A stretch of DNA of 64,000 bases from Nodularia sp. NIES-3585 (lineage in GTDB: Bacteria; Cyanobacteriota; Cyanobacteriia; Cyanobacteriales; Nostocaceae). Below are positions 19,048 to 27,589 of the stretch, piece by piece (the stretch's first letter is position 1; each line of letters starts with the position of its first letter). The translations under genes were made by a program, and so were the position numbers. Location: the NCBI RefSeq assembly GCF_002218065.1, contig NZ_BDUB01000001.1, positions 3,968,720-4,032,719 of the forward strand, given 5' to 3'. Under the pieces are notes generated by a model that searched no databases, had not been told where the DNA came from, and saw nothing but the letters and a program-made list of their open reading frames with translations.

Positions 19048-20439
19048 ATGTCCATAGAATCACCTTTATTTTATCTAAACCAACTAGCTGAAACTGACTT
19101 GCTCATTGGTGATCATAATCATCCATTTCAGAAAATAGCTTCAGAGTTATATTTAGAACTACAGCAACTATTAGCTTCTGGAAACACTCCAAAAATCATC
19201 TTAGCAGAACGTGAACCAGTACGATTTCTCGCAGGTTTTATTGCTGCTTGTGCTGCTGGTTGTCCAGTTTTTCTGTGTAACCCCGACTGGGGAAAACAAG
19301 AATGGCAACAAGTTTTAGACTTAGTACAACCTGATATTATTTGGGGACTAGAAATAAAAATATCTCCTCATAACATCTCGAACCATTCCCCATACATCAT
19401 GATTCCCACAGGTGGTTCATCGGGAAAGATTAAATTTGCCATCCATACATGGGAAACTTTGCTCGCATCTGTACAAGGGTTTACAGAATATTTTCAGCTA
19501 ACACAAGTCAATTCCTTTTGTGTGTTACCGCTATATCATGTTAGTGGTTTAATGCAATTTATGCGTTCTTTCACCACTGGAGGTAAATTAGCGATGCCTT
19601 CGGCTAGCGTAGCGATCGCACCCTTAAAAACTTTAGCATCAAGTCCAGAATACCAGATTAAACCCGCAAATTTCTTTATATCTTTAGTACCCACACAATT
19701 ACAACGCTTACTAGAAAATTCTGAATTAACACAGTGGCTATCTCAATTTAAAACTGTACTTTTAGGAGGTGCGCCAGCGTGGGATGAACTGCTAGAAAAA
19801 GCGAGATTTCACCGCATCCGTTTAGCACCAACTTATGGAATGACAGAAACAGCCTCTCAAATTGCCACCCTCAAACCCGATGACTTTCTTAATGGTAAAA
19901 TTAACAGTGGTCAAATTCTCCCTCATGCACAGATAAAAATTCGCAATCAACAAGGTGAAATTTTAAATACTAATCAAACCGGAAATATCACCATTCAGGC
20001 GCAATCATTAGCCCTGGGCTACTATCCGCAAACCTGGAAAAATCGGCATTATTTACAAGTAGACGACTTAGGATATTTAGATCCACAAGGATATTTAAAT
20101 ATTATCGGACGTAGCAGCGACAAAATTATCACAGGCGGAGAAAACATTTACCCAGGCGAAATTGAAGCAGCAATCAGATCAACTCAAATGGTAAGTGATG
20201 TTTGTATCATCGGCTTACCAGATAAACACTGGGGAGAAGCAGTCACAGCAATTTATATTCCCAAACATCCCCAGATTTCCAGCTTAATACTGCAAACAGA
20301 ACTCAACCAAAAATTGAGCAAATTCAAACTTCCCAAACATTGGATTTCCGTAACCACCTTACCCCGAAATCCCCAAGGAAAAATCAACCGCCAACAACTG
20401 CAAAAAATAGCCACAGAACATCTACAAAATCTCTCTTAA
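19048..20439 (+). CDS. menE: o-Succinylbenzoate-CoA ligase MenE
   Basis: AMP-forming acyl-CoA ligase activating o-succinylbenzoate for ring closure by MenB. The 463-residue ANL-family protein shows the P-loop-like [14 protein letters not shown], the A5 motif [13 protein letters not shown], the hinge [20 protein letters not shown] and the C-terminal lysine motif [13 protein letters not shown]. Residues 182-191 ([10 protein letters not shown]) are encoded by a 30-bp dispersed repeat (19591-19620) also present, in another frame, in pabAB. Its last 18 bases overlap the convergent menI gene. Confidence 0.93.
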   Translation: MSIESPLFYLNQLAETDLLIGDHNHPFQKIASELYLELQQLLASGNTPKIILAEREPVRFLAGFIAACAAGCPVFLCNPDWGKQEWQQVLDLVQPDIIWGLEIKISPHNISNHSPYIMIPTGGSSGKIKFAIHTWETLLASVQGFTEYFQLTQVNSFCVLPLYHVSGLMQFMRSFTTGGKLAMPSASVAIAPLKTLASSPEYQIKPANFFISLVPTQLQRLLENSELTQWLSQFKTVLLGGAPAWDELLEKARFHRIRLAPTYGMTETASQIATLKPDDFLNGKINSGQILPHAQIKIRNQQGEILNTNQTGNITIQAQSLALGYYPQTWKNRHYLQVDDLGYLDPQGYLNIIGRSSDKIITGGENIYPGEIEAAIRSTQMVSDVCIIGLPDKHWGEAVTAIYIPKHPQISSLILQTELNQKLSKFKLPKHWISVTTLPRNPQGKINRQQLQKIATEHLQNLS

Positions 20440-20868
20440 CTTTCTTCTCTCCGCGCCCTCTGCGTCTTGGCGGTTCGTTTCCAACCACTGAATCATCTCA
20501 GCAGATAAATCCTGCTTACTTCTACTAACCGCATCAATACAAACGTGTCTAGTAACAGCCTTAGCCACCAGCACATTTTCAACCATTATTTCATAACTAA
20601 TTTCAAACTTATTCACACCTAGTTTGTGAGGAATTAAATTAACTTCCAACTTATCCCCACAGAACATCGGACGAAAAAAATCCACACTCGCGTGAACAAC
20701 AGGAAAAGCCACAGGTGGATTAGTAAAAAAATCTTTGAGATGAATATCTGATGCTTCTAGAGATGCTTCATAAGCTTCATGACACATACACAAAACATTA
20801 GCAAAATACACTACTCCAGCAGCATCTGTATCTTGAAGGTGAATAGTCCGATGATAAGTAAAAGACAT
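20422..20868 (-). CDS. menI: 1,4-Dihydroxy-2-naphthoyl-CoA thioesterase (4HBT hot-dog fold), MenI
   Basis: Hydrolyses DHNA-CoA to DHNA before the MenA step. The 148 residues have the hot-dog thioesterase motif [16 protein letters not shown] with the catalytic Asp (residue 15), matching the cyanobacterial DHNA-CoA thioesterase family. The location beside menE and menA supports that substrate. The last ~17 residues ([13 protein letters not shown]...) are encoded by a dispersed CCGCCAAGACGCAGAGG-type repeat and look like a repeat-derived tail. It overlaps the 3' end of menE by 18 bp. It follows the HopA1-family gene by 81 bp on the same strand. Confidence 0.88.
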   Translation of the reverse strand: MSFTYHRTIHLQDTDAAGVVYFANVLCMCHEAYEASLEASDIHLKDFFTNPPVAFPVVHASVDFFRPMFCGDKLEVNLIPHKLGVNKFEISYEIMVENVLVAKAVTRHVCIDAVSRSKQDLSAEMIQWLETNRQDAEGAERRKLREIL

Positions 20869-20949
20869 TATTTATTAGTTCGTAATTAGCAAAGCCCGCT
20901 TGATCATAATAAATCACAGACCAACATCAAATAAATTACGAATTACGAA

Positions 20950-22038
20950 TTACTTCAAAGGTTGGTATATATCCTCAGAACTAGGATTGAGGTAAGGACG
21001 CTGCAAATCAATCAAATGCTGGGTAAAGTGTTGATCAATCGCCCCCATGCGTTCCTCCATGGCATTTTTACCTTTTTCCCAAGCCTCTAACAAAGCATTT
21101 GCCACAATTTGACACCTGTTCATCCCAAAAGTTTCCTGTGCGGCAAATTTTTGGCTGGGTTCTTCCGCTAAACTCAGTCCAGGTGCTAAAAACTTAGTAA
21201 ATAAAGGTATTTCTGGCTGGAAATGAGATTGATACTGTGTATAAACAGCTTGAAGAATTTGGTGAATTGCTGGATAATCCTGGCGTTCAAAATAAAGTAT
21301 ACCTGAATCATAGCGTCCGTATGCGACAGGATTATAGAAAACCTGAAAAGTAAAAGGAATATTAGCTGCATTTAGTTGCTGCGTCAATCCATCCATGCAA
21401 GCGATCGCACCATCTGAGGTAAAGTTAAAATAGATTCTGCCTATACCCAAATCCGCGTCTGGGTTACCTTGCTTTTCCTGTCCAAAGTTACTTACTGCTA
21501 AATAACAACCCTTTTGCAGTCGATTTTTAGGCATCCAAATCGCTACTGATTCCCCCACCTGGGCAGATTTTTTACCGGGTTTGAAATGACAGTCTGGTTC
21601 TACATATACTGTCAAACCGCCTTTAGTTACTGCCATACTACCATCCGGTTCCAGACGCAATACCTGCCAACTGGGGTCAAAATAACCATTACCGTGATTG
21701 CTAGTTTGTAGTTGTTCGTAAAATTCCCAATCGACATCCACAATAGAATTAACTTCTAAACTTTGGTGTCGCAAGCAATTAGCCGTTTCAATATTAACTG
21801 CCAAAGTACTTTGTAAGGAACCATTGTAATAGATGCCGTAAAGGAAATTTCGCAGTAATAGATTCAGATATTTATGCTGTAAAGCCGCCGGATTTTGTTG
21901 AAATCTCTCTGCTACTTTCGCTGGTAAAGCAAACGGTTGATAATTGGGATGGTAAATAGAGAAGTTAGACCTAATTTCGATATTACTAGCAATATCAAGC
22001 AGAGAAGTTAGCAACGGATTGGTAGAAGAATCTAGCAT
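20950..22038 (-). CDS. HopA1-family protein (T3SS effector HopA1-like), candidate phospho-Ser/Thr lyase
   Basis: 362 residues with the features I associate with the HopA1 family: LRNFLYGIYYNGS, GRIYFNFTSDGA, IPFTFQVFYNPVAYGRYDS, PLFTKFLAPGLSLAEEPS and ETFGMNRCQIVANALLEAWE. In plant pathogens HopA1 is an effector. In actinobacterial RiPP clusters HopA1-like proteins (e.g. LxmY in class V lanthipeptides, TvaD in thioviridamide) act with an APH-fold kinase to dehydrate Ser/Thr. Here the kinase-like gene ends 35 bp upstream on the same strand, which is the same pairing. No secretion system or precursor peptide is visible nearby. The biochemical role here is inference. Confidence 0.75.
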   Translation of the reverse strand: MLDSSTNPLLTSLLDIASNIEIRSNFSIYHPNYQPFALPAKVAERFQQNPAALQHKYLNLLLRNFLYGIYYNGSLQSTLAVNIETANCLRHQSLEVNSIVDVDWEFYEQLQTSNHGNGYFDPSWQVLRLEPDGSMAVTKGGLTVYVEPDCHFKPGKKSAQVGESVAIWMPKNRLQKGCYLAVSNFGQEKQGNPDADLGIGRIYFNFTSDGAIACMDGLTQQLNAANIPFTFQVFYNPVAYGRYDSGILYFERQDYPAIHQILQAVYTQYQSHFQPEIPLFTKFLAPGLSLAEEPSQKFAAQETFGMNRCQIVANALLEAWEKGKNAMEERMGAIDQHFTQHLIDLQRPYLNPSSEDIYQPLK

Positions 22039-22073
22039 TAATTAATTCCGGATAAATTCAACAAAAACTTTAA

Positions 22074-23312
22074 TTAACAACCCCGTAGGCGAGTTTTTTC
22101 ATAATAAAGAGGAACCAATTGCTGCTCTTTTTTAGGTTGGGGGAATTTATAAATTTTTACCAAAGGGTTGACAATTTGCGACTCAAAAACCCCGAAAATA
22201 CTCAATACAGATTCTTCGGGAATCGTCAGGAGATTTTTAGCAATTTGAAGCATCCAAATCTCAGTATTTCCAAAATATTTACGACACTTAATCGTGGATT
22301 GAATTTGATTAATTAGTGCCAGTCCTGTAAACTTGATGACTCGGACAATAAAATCACTCTGGTACTCCAAAATCATGGGAAAAGCATTCAAATAAGCCCG
22401 AATTAACGCCAGTAATGAAGGTTGCAGCACCTCTAAAGGTGTCATGGCTAAATGCAGCGATTCTTCTAACTCAATGGTAGGATCTACCACTAAGCTAGAA
22501 AGCCAAATCCGTAAATAGCTGGCGATGAGAGTACCCAAATCAAAAGCTGGATCTCCCCAACCACAAGCTTCCCAATCAATCAATTTAATTAGACAATTAT
22601 CTAACTGATCCCAACGAGAATGAATTAAGATGTTATTTAAATTCAGGTCATTGTGAGTTAAACAGCAAGGTTGCCATTCATAAGCTAAATCAGCGATCGC
22701 TGACTCCAAACTCTCATAACGTTGATAGAGAAGGTAAAATTTTAACGCCTCGGTGGGAACTGTACCAAATATTTCTGGGCTAATGGAGTCTACACCCTGC
22801 GCCGGATTGTAAAAGCTATAGCGAAACTGTCCTTCAGGCGCAGTCGCCATAAAATTACGATATTCTCGGTGTTCAAAGGTAACCCGATGTAATCCAGCTA
22901 ATGTAGTACCCATGGCGGTAGCAATTTCTGGCGGAAAAATATCATTTTGGCGATAAAATTCACCGAGTTCAGAATATTCACTTAAGTAATTCCGGACAAG
23001 GATAGAATTTGACTCGTCATAATGTACTATTAATGGTGTAATCGCCGAAGTATTTCCTAGAACTGGAAACTGTTGCAGCAATTGGTAAAATAGCCATTCA
23101 TTAAAAAAATCATGGGGATTGCCATCATTTTCAACATGACGTTTTTGTTTAACTAACAGTTTTTGATTACCTGCTATCTTCACCAGAAAATTTAAATTTT
23201 GCTTGCTACTTTTTAGCCCCTCATATTTGTTTGATGCTCCATCTTCTGAGCAACACAGACCTGTTTCTTGCAGATACTGGATAACGTTGTGAGAAGACAG
23301 TGATAATAACAT
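22074..23312 (-). CDS. APH/ChoK-fold phosphotransferase paired with HopA1-family protein
   Basis: 412-residue kinase-like protein. The N-lobe lysine candidate is in KLLVKQKRH. The catalytic loop is LTHNDLNLNNILIH (H-x-D-x4-N), and the metal-binding segment is LIDWEACGWGDPAFDLGTL, with DWE in place of the more common DFE. There is a ~150-residue C-terminal helical extension. The ATG at 23310-23312 has an AGGA site 8 nt before it. It is the first gene of a probable minus-strand unit with the HopA1 gene and menI. The family includes antibiotic and choline kinases, but the HopA1 neighbour suggests a protein- or peptide-modifying kinase such as LxmK or TvaC. Confidence 0.78.
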   Translation of the reverse strand: MLLSLSSHNVIQYLQETGLCCSEDGASNKYEGLKSSKQNLNFLVKIAGNQKLLVKQKRHVENDGNPHDFFNEWLFYQLLQQFPVLGNTSAITPLIVHYDESNSILVRNYLSEYSELGEFYRQNDIFPPEIATAMGTTLAGLHRVTFEHREYRNFMATAPEGQFRYSFYNPAQGVDSISPEIFGTVPTEALKFYLLYQRYESLESAIADLAYEWQPCCLTHNDLNLNNILIHSRWDQLDNCLIKLIDWEACGWGDPAFDLGTLIASYLRIWLSSLVVDPTIELEESLHLAMTPLEVLQPSLLALIRAYLNAFPMILEYQSDFIVRVIKFTGLALINQIQSTIKCRKYFGNTEIWMLQIAKNLLTIPEESVLSIFGVFESQIVNPLVKIYKFPQPKKEQQLVPLYYEKTRLRGC

Positions 23313-24032
23313 ATACTATTTCCTAGTTAGTAAAATTGCTGATAAAATTACCATTAATTGAGATGAATTTAGCTTTAGCCGTTTCAGTAGACAGCAGAAA
23401 TTGTTCCAATATATTAATATCTCATTTGTCAGATTAAAACCTGCCACAATGGCAAGATAACTTGAAGTTTTACTTTAAATTCTGCTGATCAACACTATCA
23501 AATCTTTAAATTTATCCGCCGATAAACTAGTAAATCAACAACTATCTAGAGATGGATATTATCGGATATAAGCATTTATTCTTCACTGATGATTTTTACT
23601 TTTACTGATATCATGCTGCTAAATAATCTAGTAAGAACAACAATTCATCTCATTTTCAGCGCCTTTGACCATTCACTAATTAGTATTCTCAAGAAGTAGA
23701 GTATAATCACTGAGATATTCAACAGCGGGAAAATTATATACAGCCTTATTTTATTAATCATCACCAACTCTAAAAAACCGGATGTTTTCGGTAATCGGTA
23801 ATTATTTTTTTGCCAAATATTAATAATCTATACTGGATCAATCGATTTAACGTCACATTTTTTACTAAAAATACTACTATAATCCCACAGTTAAATTACA
23901 CAGTCATACTGAGGCGATCGCTGTTTAAATCCTTTACGTTGTGGCAAATCTCGTGTTATATAGTATAAATGTATTGTAAAAAATAACTGGCATGGCAGAA
24001 ATATCTACGTAATAACTGAATAAAAATAATTG
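23313..24032. other. 720-bp intergenic upstream of the kinase-HopA1 pair
   Basis: Very AT-rich. I read it on both strands for a precursor-like peptide. The longest candidate is 23589-23699 (+), 36 codons, hydrophobic and lacking Cys and a ribosome-binding site. A 14-codon minus-strand frame ending NCCSY lies near 23670. Neither is convincing. The promoter for the kinase gene must lie here. Confidence 0.5.
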
Positions 24033-24353
24033 TTATCTACCGATCATTAATTGATTCACCATGAATGTCAACGCCAACACACCCAAAATCACCATCATTC
24101 CCGCAGGCATAAACTTGCGTGTTTTAGCTAATCTCAATGCAAAGAAAATTACTAAACTTACGGTGACCAAAACTGCTAAAATCAAAGCCCAGGCTTGACC
24201 TTGGATTTGAAAGTAAGCAGCTAAAATTAGTAATAAACCACTAATAGTACCACTGAAAAGCGAAACTTGACTATTAGCCTTAATGTAGCCGATGATGCCA
24301 CCAATAATCGCTAAAATGCCATAGGTAAGTGCAGCAATTATACTTAAATTCAT
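24033..24353 (-). CDS. TMEM14/FAX-family small membrane protein
   Basis: 106 residues with four hydrophobic segments (LSIIAALTYGILAIIGGIIGY; LFSGTISGLLLILAAYF; WALILAVLVTVSLVIFFALR; GMMVILGVLALTFMV). It has the glycine-rich first helix and the central KTRKFMPAGMM motif of the TMEM14 family. Plastid relatives (FAX proteins) export fatty acids; the bacterial role is not established. It is transcribed divergently from the DUF815 gene. Confidence 0.88.
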   Translation of the reverse strand: MNLSIIAALTYGILAIIGGIIGYIKANSQVSLFSGTISGLLLILAAYFQIQGQAWALILAVLVTVSLVIFFALRLAKTRKFMPAGMMVILGVLALTFMVNQLMIGR

Positions 24354-24415
24354 TGTGAAAACCTCTGTAGATTTTGATAACCATAACCCTTTCGCTCAAC
24401 TAACCAGTTAATTAG

Positions 24416-25768
24416 ATGGATAATCCAGCGATGCCAAAAGCCATTAATTCATCCTATAGCCATAGCCAGGTTCAATTCCTCCAATGTCAAGCAGCATCAC
24501 TTTTACTCTACCAATCTGTCCTGCAAAGCGAAGCGGGGATCGCATTCCTTGACCTGTTGCAAGCTATACGCTACACTGATGCCGATGCACGGAGTTGTCT
24601 TAAAGCCTATGGAAATTATTTTTATGCCTTAACTGCTAGATATCAAAATTGGGAGGACTACCTAATTACTCAAATTCTCATCTGTGATAATCCTTTTAGT
24701 AGGCTAGCTCAACAGCAAGATTTTGAAGATTTACCCCGTGCTTTAGTAGCCGCAGTTGAACATGATTTACAGGTATTGCAGAATCTTTATGAATGTAGCA
24801 GTGCTTCTTTAAGCGAATGGGTACAAACTGTAGCCCATTTACCCATCTCACCTATTGTTTGGTACAGAGAACCAAATATCAGCATAGAGACAAAATTCAT
24901 CGTGTTCCTACAAAAGTTAGACAATTGGGCTGATGCTGTAGAAGAGTTAGCGGCTTATTATCGGCAGTCCGGCACAGGCTTATTTGCAGAATACCATGCT
25001 TTCCGCTGGCAAGAAAGTCAGTTTGTTGGCATTAAACATCCTGATCCTATCAAGCTGAATACTCTTGTGGGTTACGAGTCTCAAAAAGAAACTTTAATCA
25101 AAAATACAGAATTTTTATTATCAGGAGAGGTAGCACTGCACATACTACTTTACGGTAGTCGGGGGTCGGGAAAATCTTCTGTGGTAAAAGCTTTGTTAAA
25201 TAACTATAGCCAGCACAATCTCCGCTTGTTGGAAGTCGCCAAATCTGACTTGCAGGATTTACCAAAAATCGTCGAACAGTTGCGGGGAGTACCACAGAAA
25301 TTTATTATTTTTGTCGATGATCTTTCCTTTGAAGAAGATGATGATACTTTTAAAGCGCTGAAGGTAGTTTTAGAAGGAAATTTAACTGCACGTCCACAAA
25401 ATGTAGTTGTCTATGCTACTTCCAATCGCCGCCACTTGATTCGGGAGTATTTTGCAGATCGACCAACTCCCAAAGATAACGACGAAATCCATGCCTGGGA
25501 TACAATGCAGGAAAAGCTATCATTTAGCGATCGCTTTGGTCTCACTCTCACCTTTGAACCAGCCGATCAGAAAACTTATGTAAAAATTGTCCAACATCTA
25601 GCAGAGCAAGCAAACATTAATATTACCCCAAAGGATTTAGAATATCAAGCATTACAATGGGCAACTCGCCATAATGGTCGTTCTGGACGTACAGCCCGGC
25701 AGTTTATTGATTTTTTAAAAGCAGATTTAGCACTATCTGATCCCAATAAACATCAACTTCATACCTAA
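24416..25768 (+). CDS. DUF815 AAA-type ATPase
   Basis: 450 residues. The N-terminal ~200 residues are helical and without a recognised motif. The C-terminal ATPase starts at LNTLVGYESQKETLIKNTEFLL and has Walker A LYGSRGSGKSSVVKALL, Walker B KFIIFVDDLSFE, a sensor-like VVYATSNRRHL and a C-terminal lid with NGRSGRTARQFIDFL. This is the layout of PF05673 (DUF815) proteins, whose substrate is unknown. It opens the plus-strand series ahead of the TerB-C-like and BrxD-like genes but is separated from them by 188 bp. Confidence 0.87.
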   Translation: MDNPAMPKAINSSYSHSQVQFLQCQAASLLLYQSVLQSEAGIAFLDLLQAIRYTDADARSCLKAYGNYFYALTARYQNWEDYLITQILICDNPFSRLAQQQDFEDLPRALVAAVEHDLQVLQNLYECSSASLSEWVQTVAHLPISPIVWYREPNISIETKFIVFLQKLDNWADAVEELAAYYRQSGTGLFAEYHAFRWQESQFVGIKHPDPIKLNTLVGYESQKETLIKNTEFLLSGEVALHILLYGSRGSGKSSVVKALLNNYSQHNLRLLEVAKSDLQDLPKIVEQLRGVPQKFIIFVDDLSFEEDDDTFKALKVVLEGNLTARPQNVVVYATSNRRHLIREYFADRPTPKDNDEIHAWDTMQEKLSFSDRFGLTLTFEPADQKTYVKIVQHLAEQANINITPKDLEYQALQWATRHNGRSGRTARQFIDFLKADLALSDPNKHQLHT

Positions 25769-25956
25769 TACAAGCACAGATTAAGAAAACCACAATTGAA
25801 AATCGATGACAAGCCTTTCCTATAAGCTTTTTAACTTTTGGCTTCCGCCTAGCGGTACTAGTTATAAACTGAATTATTTGGCGCTCATTTTTTATCTGGC
25901 ACAAATTGTAAAACTACTTAAAATTAGAGATTTCAAAATAATACTGATCAGTCGTA

Positions 25957-27285
25957 ATGGCATTAATAACTACCTATTCTGACAACTCAAAAACGCTAAA
26001 AAAAACCAATATGCAATCAGCAATGATCAGCAATCGATATATTCTCGGCATAGTTGCCTTTAGTGTGAGTTTTGGCATTAGTCTTGTCCCTAACTGGGAT
26101 TTGAATCAATCCTTGATTACAGGCGTAATTACGATACTTGCTACCTATGCGGCAGCATTATTTATCGATAAGCGCCGCAGCAATTATGAAATGCTGATTT
26201 TAAGTTCCCACCGCAAGCGAATTAAAGAAATGGAGGGACTTAAACTGCGGATTGTCAAAGAAATTAACCAAATAGAAGAGCATCGTAATTTATTATATGC
26301 AGAGTCGCAAAAACTGGAGAAACAAATATTAGATTGTCGTAATCAAAGAAATATTTTACATCGAGATTTAGGAACATTTGCTGGACAAAAAAAGCAGTTA
26401 GAAACAGACAGTATTAATCTAACTGCTGAAATAGCAACTCTCGAACAAAATCAAGCAGAATTGCATCATGCTTTTTCTCAACTTACAACAGAAAAACGGC
26501 GTTTGGACTTGAACTGTAATACATCTCGCGCTGAAATTCTTCAGTTACAAAATCAAATTTCCGAACTCCAGCAAGAAAAACAAGAACTTGAGAGTAATGT
26601 CAGTCTTTTAGGTAGACTCAAACCCCAACTAGAGGAAAAAATGTATGAACTGCGAATTGAAGTTCAAGAACTAGAAGCCGAGACTAACCAGCAAAAACAA
26701 TTGTTAGTATCTACAAAAACTGAAAGGGAGAATTTAGCAGAAAATATTAATTACTTACAAACAAAAATCACAGAAAAACAATCAGAATTACATCAAATAG
26801 AATCACAAATTTCGTTATTGCAAGAAGAACGAGACTTGTTCCAAAATCAAATTTGGGAATTACTCCAACAAACAGAAACATTAAATCAACAAGTAGCACC
26901 GAAAAATTTAAATGAAGATGCCAATAATTTGTTTAGTTTTCCCGAATTAATTGACTCCCTAGATTCAATAGAAACATCCGATATTTTACCTAAAGAATGG
27001 AATAACTTATTGAAAATTCTCCCCATTCATGAAATTCAGGTATTAAAAGCCATAGTAGAACAAGATAAGCCCCAGGTAATTATTAAAAAAATTGCCGAAG
27101 CCAATATTACCATGCCCAATCTATTAATTGATTCTATAAATGAACACGCCAATGATACTATTGGAGAACTAATAATTGAACCTAGTTTAGAAATTCCCGA
27201 AGTGTATGAAGAACATATAGTAAACGCGAGAAAAATGCTGGCTATATATGAAAACCTGATAAATAGACAAGCCTCATCAAATTAA
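25957..27285 (+). CDS. Membrane-anchored coiled-coil protein with TerB-C-like C-terminus
   Basis: 442 residues in three parts. Two transmembrane helices lie at ~25-65 (YILGIVAFSVSFGISLV; ITGVITILATYAAALFI). A long coiled coil rich in Leu/Glu/Gln heptads spans ~70-310. A C-terminal globular domain (~340-435) contains LPIHEIQVLKAIVEQDKPQV, MPNLLIDSINEHANDTIGE and a final YEEHIVNARKML helix. The last domain resembles the TerB-C module that pairs with DUF2791/BrxD-type ATPases in predicted Ter-linked DNA-processing systems. An internal ATG (26011) could be the start. The BrxD-like gene follows after 304 bp. The TerB-C call is from recollection of the pattern and needs a profile search. Confidence 0.65.
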   Translation: MALITTYSDNSKTLKKTNMQSAMISNRYILGIVAFSVSFGISLVPNWDLNQSLITGVITILATYAAALFIDKRRSNYEMLILSSHRKRIKEMEGLKLRIVKEINQIEEHRNLLYAESQKLEKQILDCRNQRNILHRDLGTFAGQKKQLETDSINLTAEIATLEQNQAELHHAFSQLTTEKRRLDLNCNTSRAEILQLQNQISELQQEKQELESNVSLLGRLKPQLEEKMYELRIEVQELEAETNQQKQLLVSTKTERENLAENINYLQTKITEKQSELHQIESQISLLQEERDLFQNQIWELLQQTETLNQQVAPKNLNEDANNLFSFPELIDSLDSIETSDILPKEWNNLLKILPIHEIQVLKAIVEQDKPQVIIKKIAEANITMPNLLIDSINEHANDTIGELIIEPSLEIPEVYEEHIVNARKMLAIYENLINRQASSN

Positions 27286-27286
27286 A

Positions 27287-27404
27287 GTAGGTTGGGTTGT
27301 AGCTTGCTTCCCCGTGGGGGTAAAAAGTGAAACCCAACATTTCCTAGACTTTGTTGTTTTTTGTGCCATTGCTCCGCAAAACTGACGTGAACAACCCAAC
27401 CTAC
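27287..27404. mobile_element. 118-bp MITE-like element with 13-bp terminal inverted repeats
   Basis: Perfect termini GTAGGTTGGGTTG (27287-27299) and CAACCCAACCTAC (27392-27404), no coding capacity. It lies 2 bp past the stop codon of the coiled-coil gene. Related termini recur at 40216-40275. Confidence 0.7.
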
Positions 27405-27466
27405 AAAAATATATTTTATTATAAGTATTCATGGGAAATTAATATTAGACAAATGGTGAAGAAGAA

Positions 27467-27496
27467 TGTAGAGACGTTTCATGGAACTTCTCTACA
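27467..27496. repeat. 30-bp palindromic repeat, imperfect copy
   Basis: Starts TGTAGAGACGTTTC and ends AACTTCTCTACA. It is one of three copies of the same palindrome family in this window (others 55062-55091 and 61205-61234). Confidence 0.8.
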
Positions 27497-27589
27497 AGGG
27501 TTATTTAAAACACATATTTAATTTTCACCAGATATCTATTAAATGTTTATCTTCTACCTCTGCGTTAAAAATTCAGCGAAATAAACTCA

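Noticed and set aside
23360-23440. 24-codon plus-strand frame (MNLALAVSVDS...)
   Set aside because: Too short, weak initiation context and no support from composition.
23589-23699. 36-codon plus-strand frame as a possible precursor peptide for the kinase-HopA1 pair
   Set aside because: No ribosome-binding site, no Cys, no leader/core pattern, and opposite strand; best seen as chance in AT-rich DNA.
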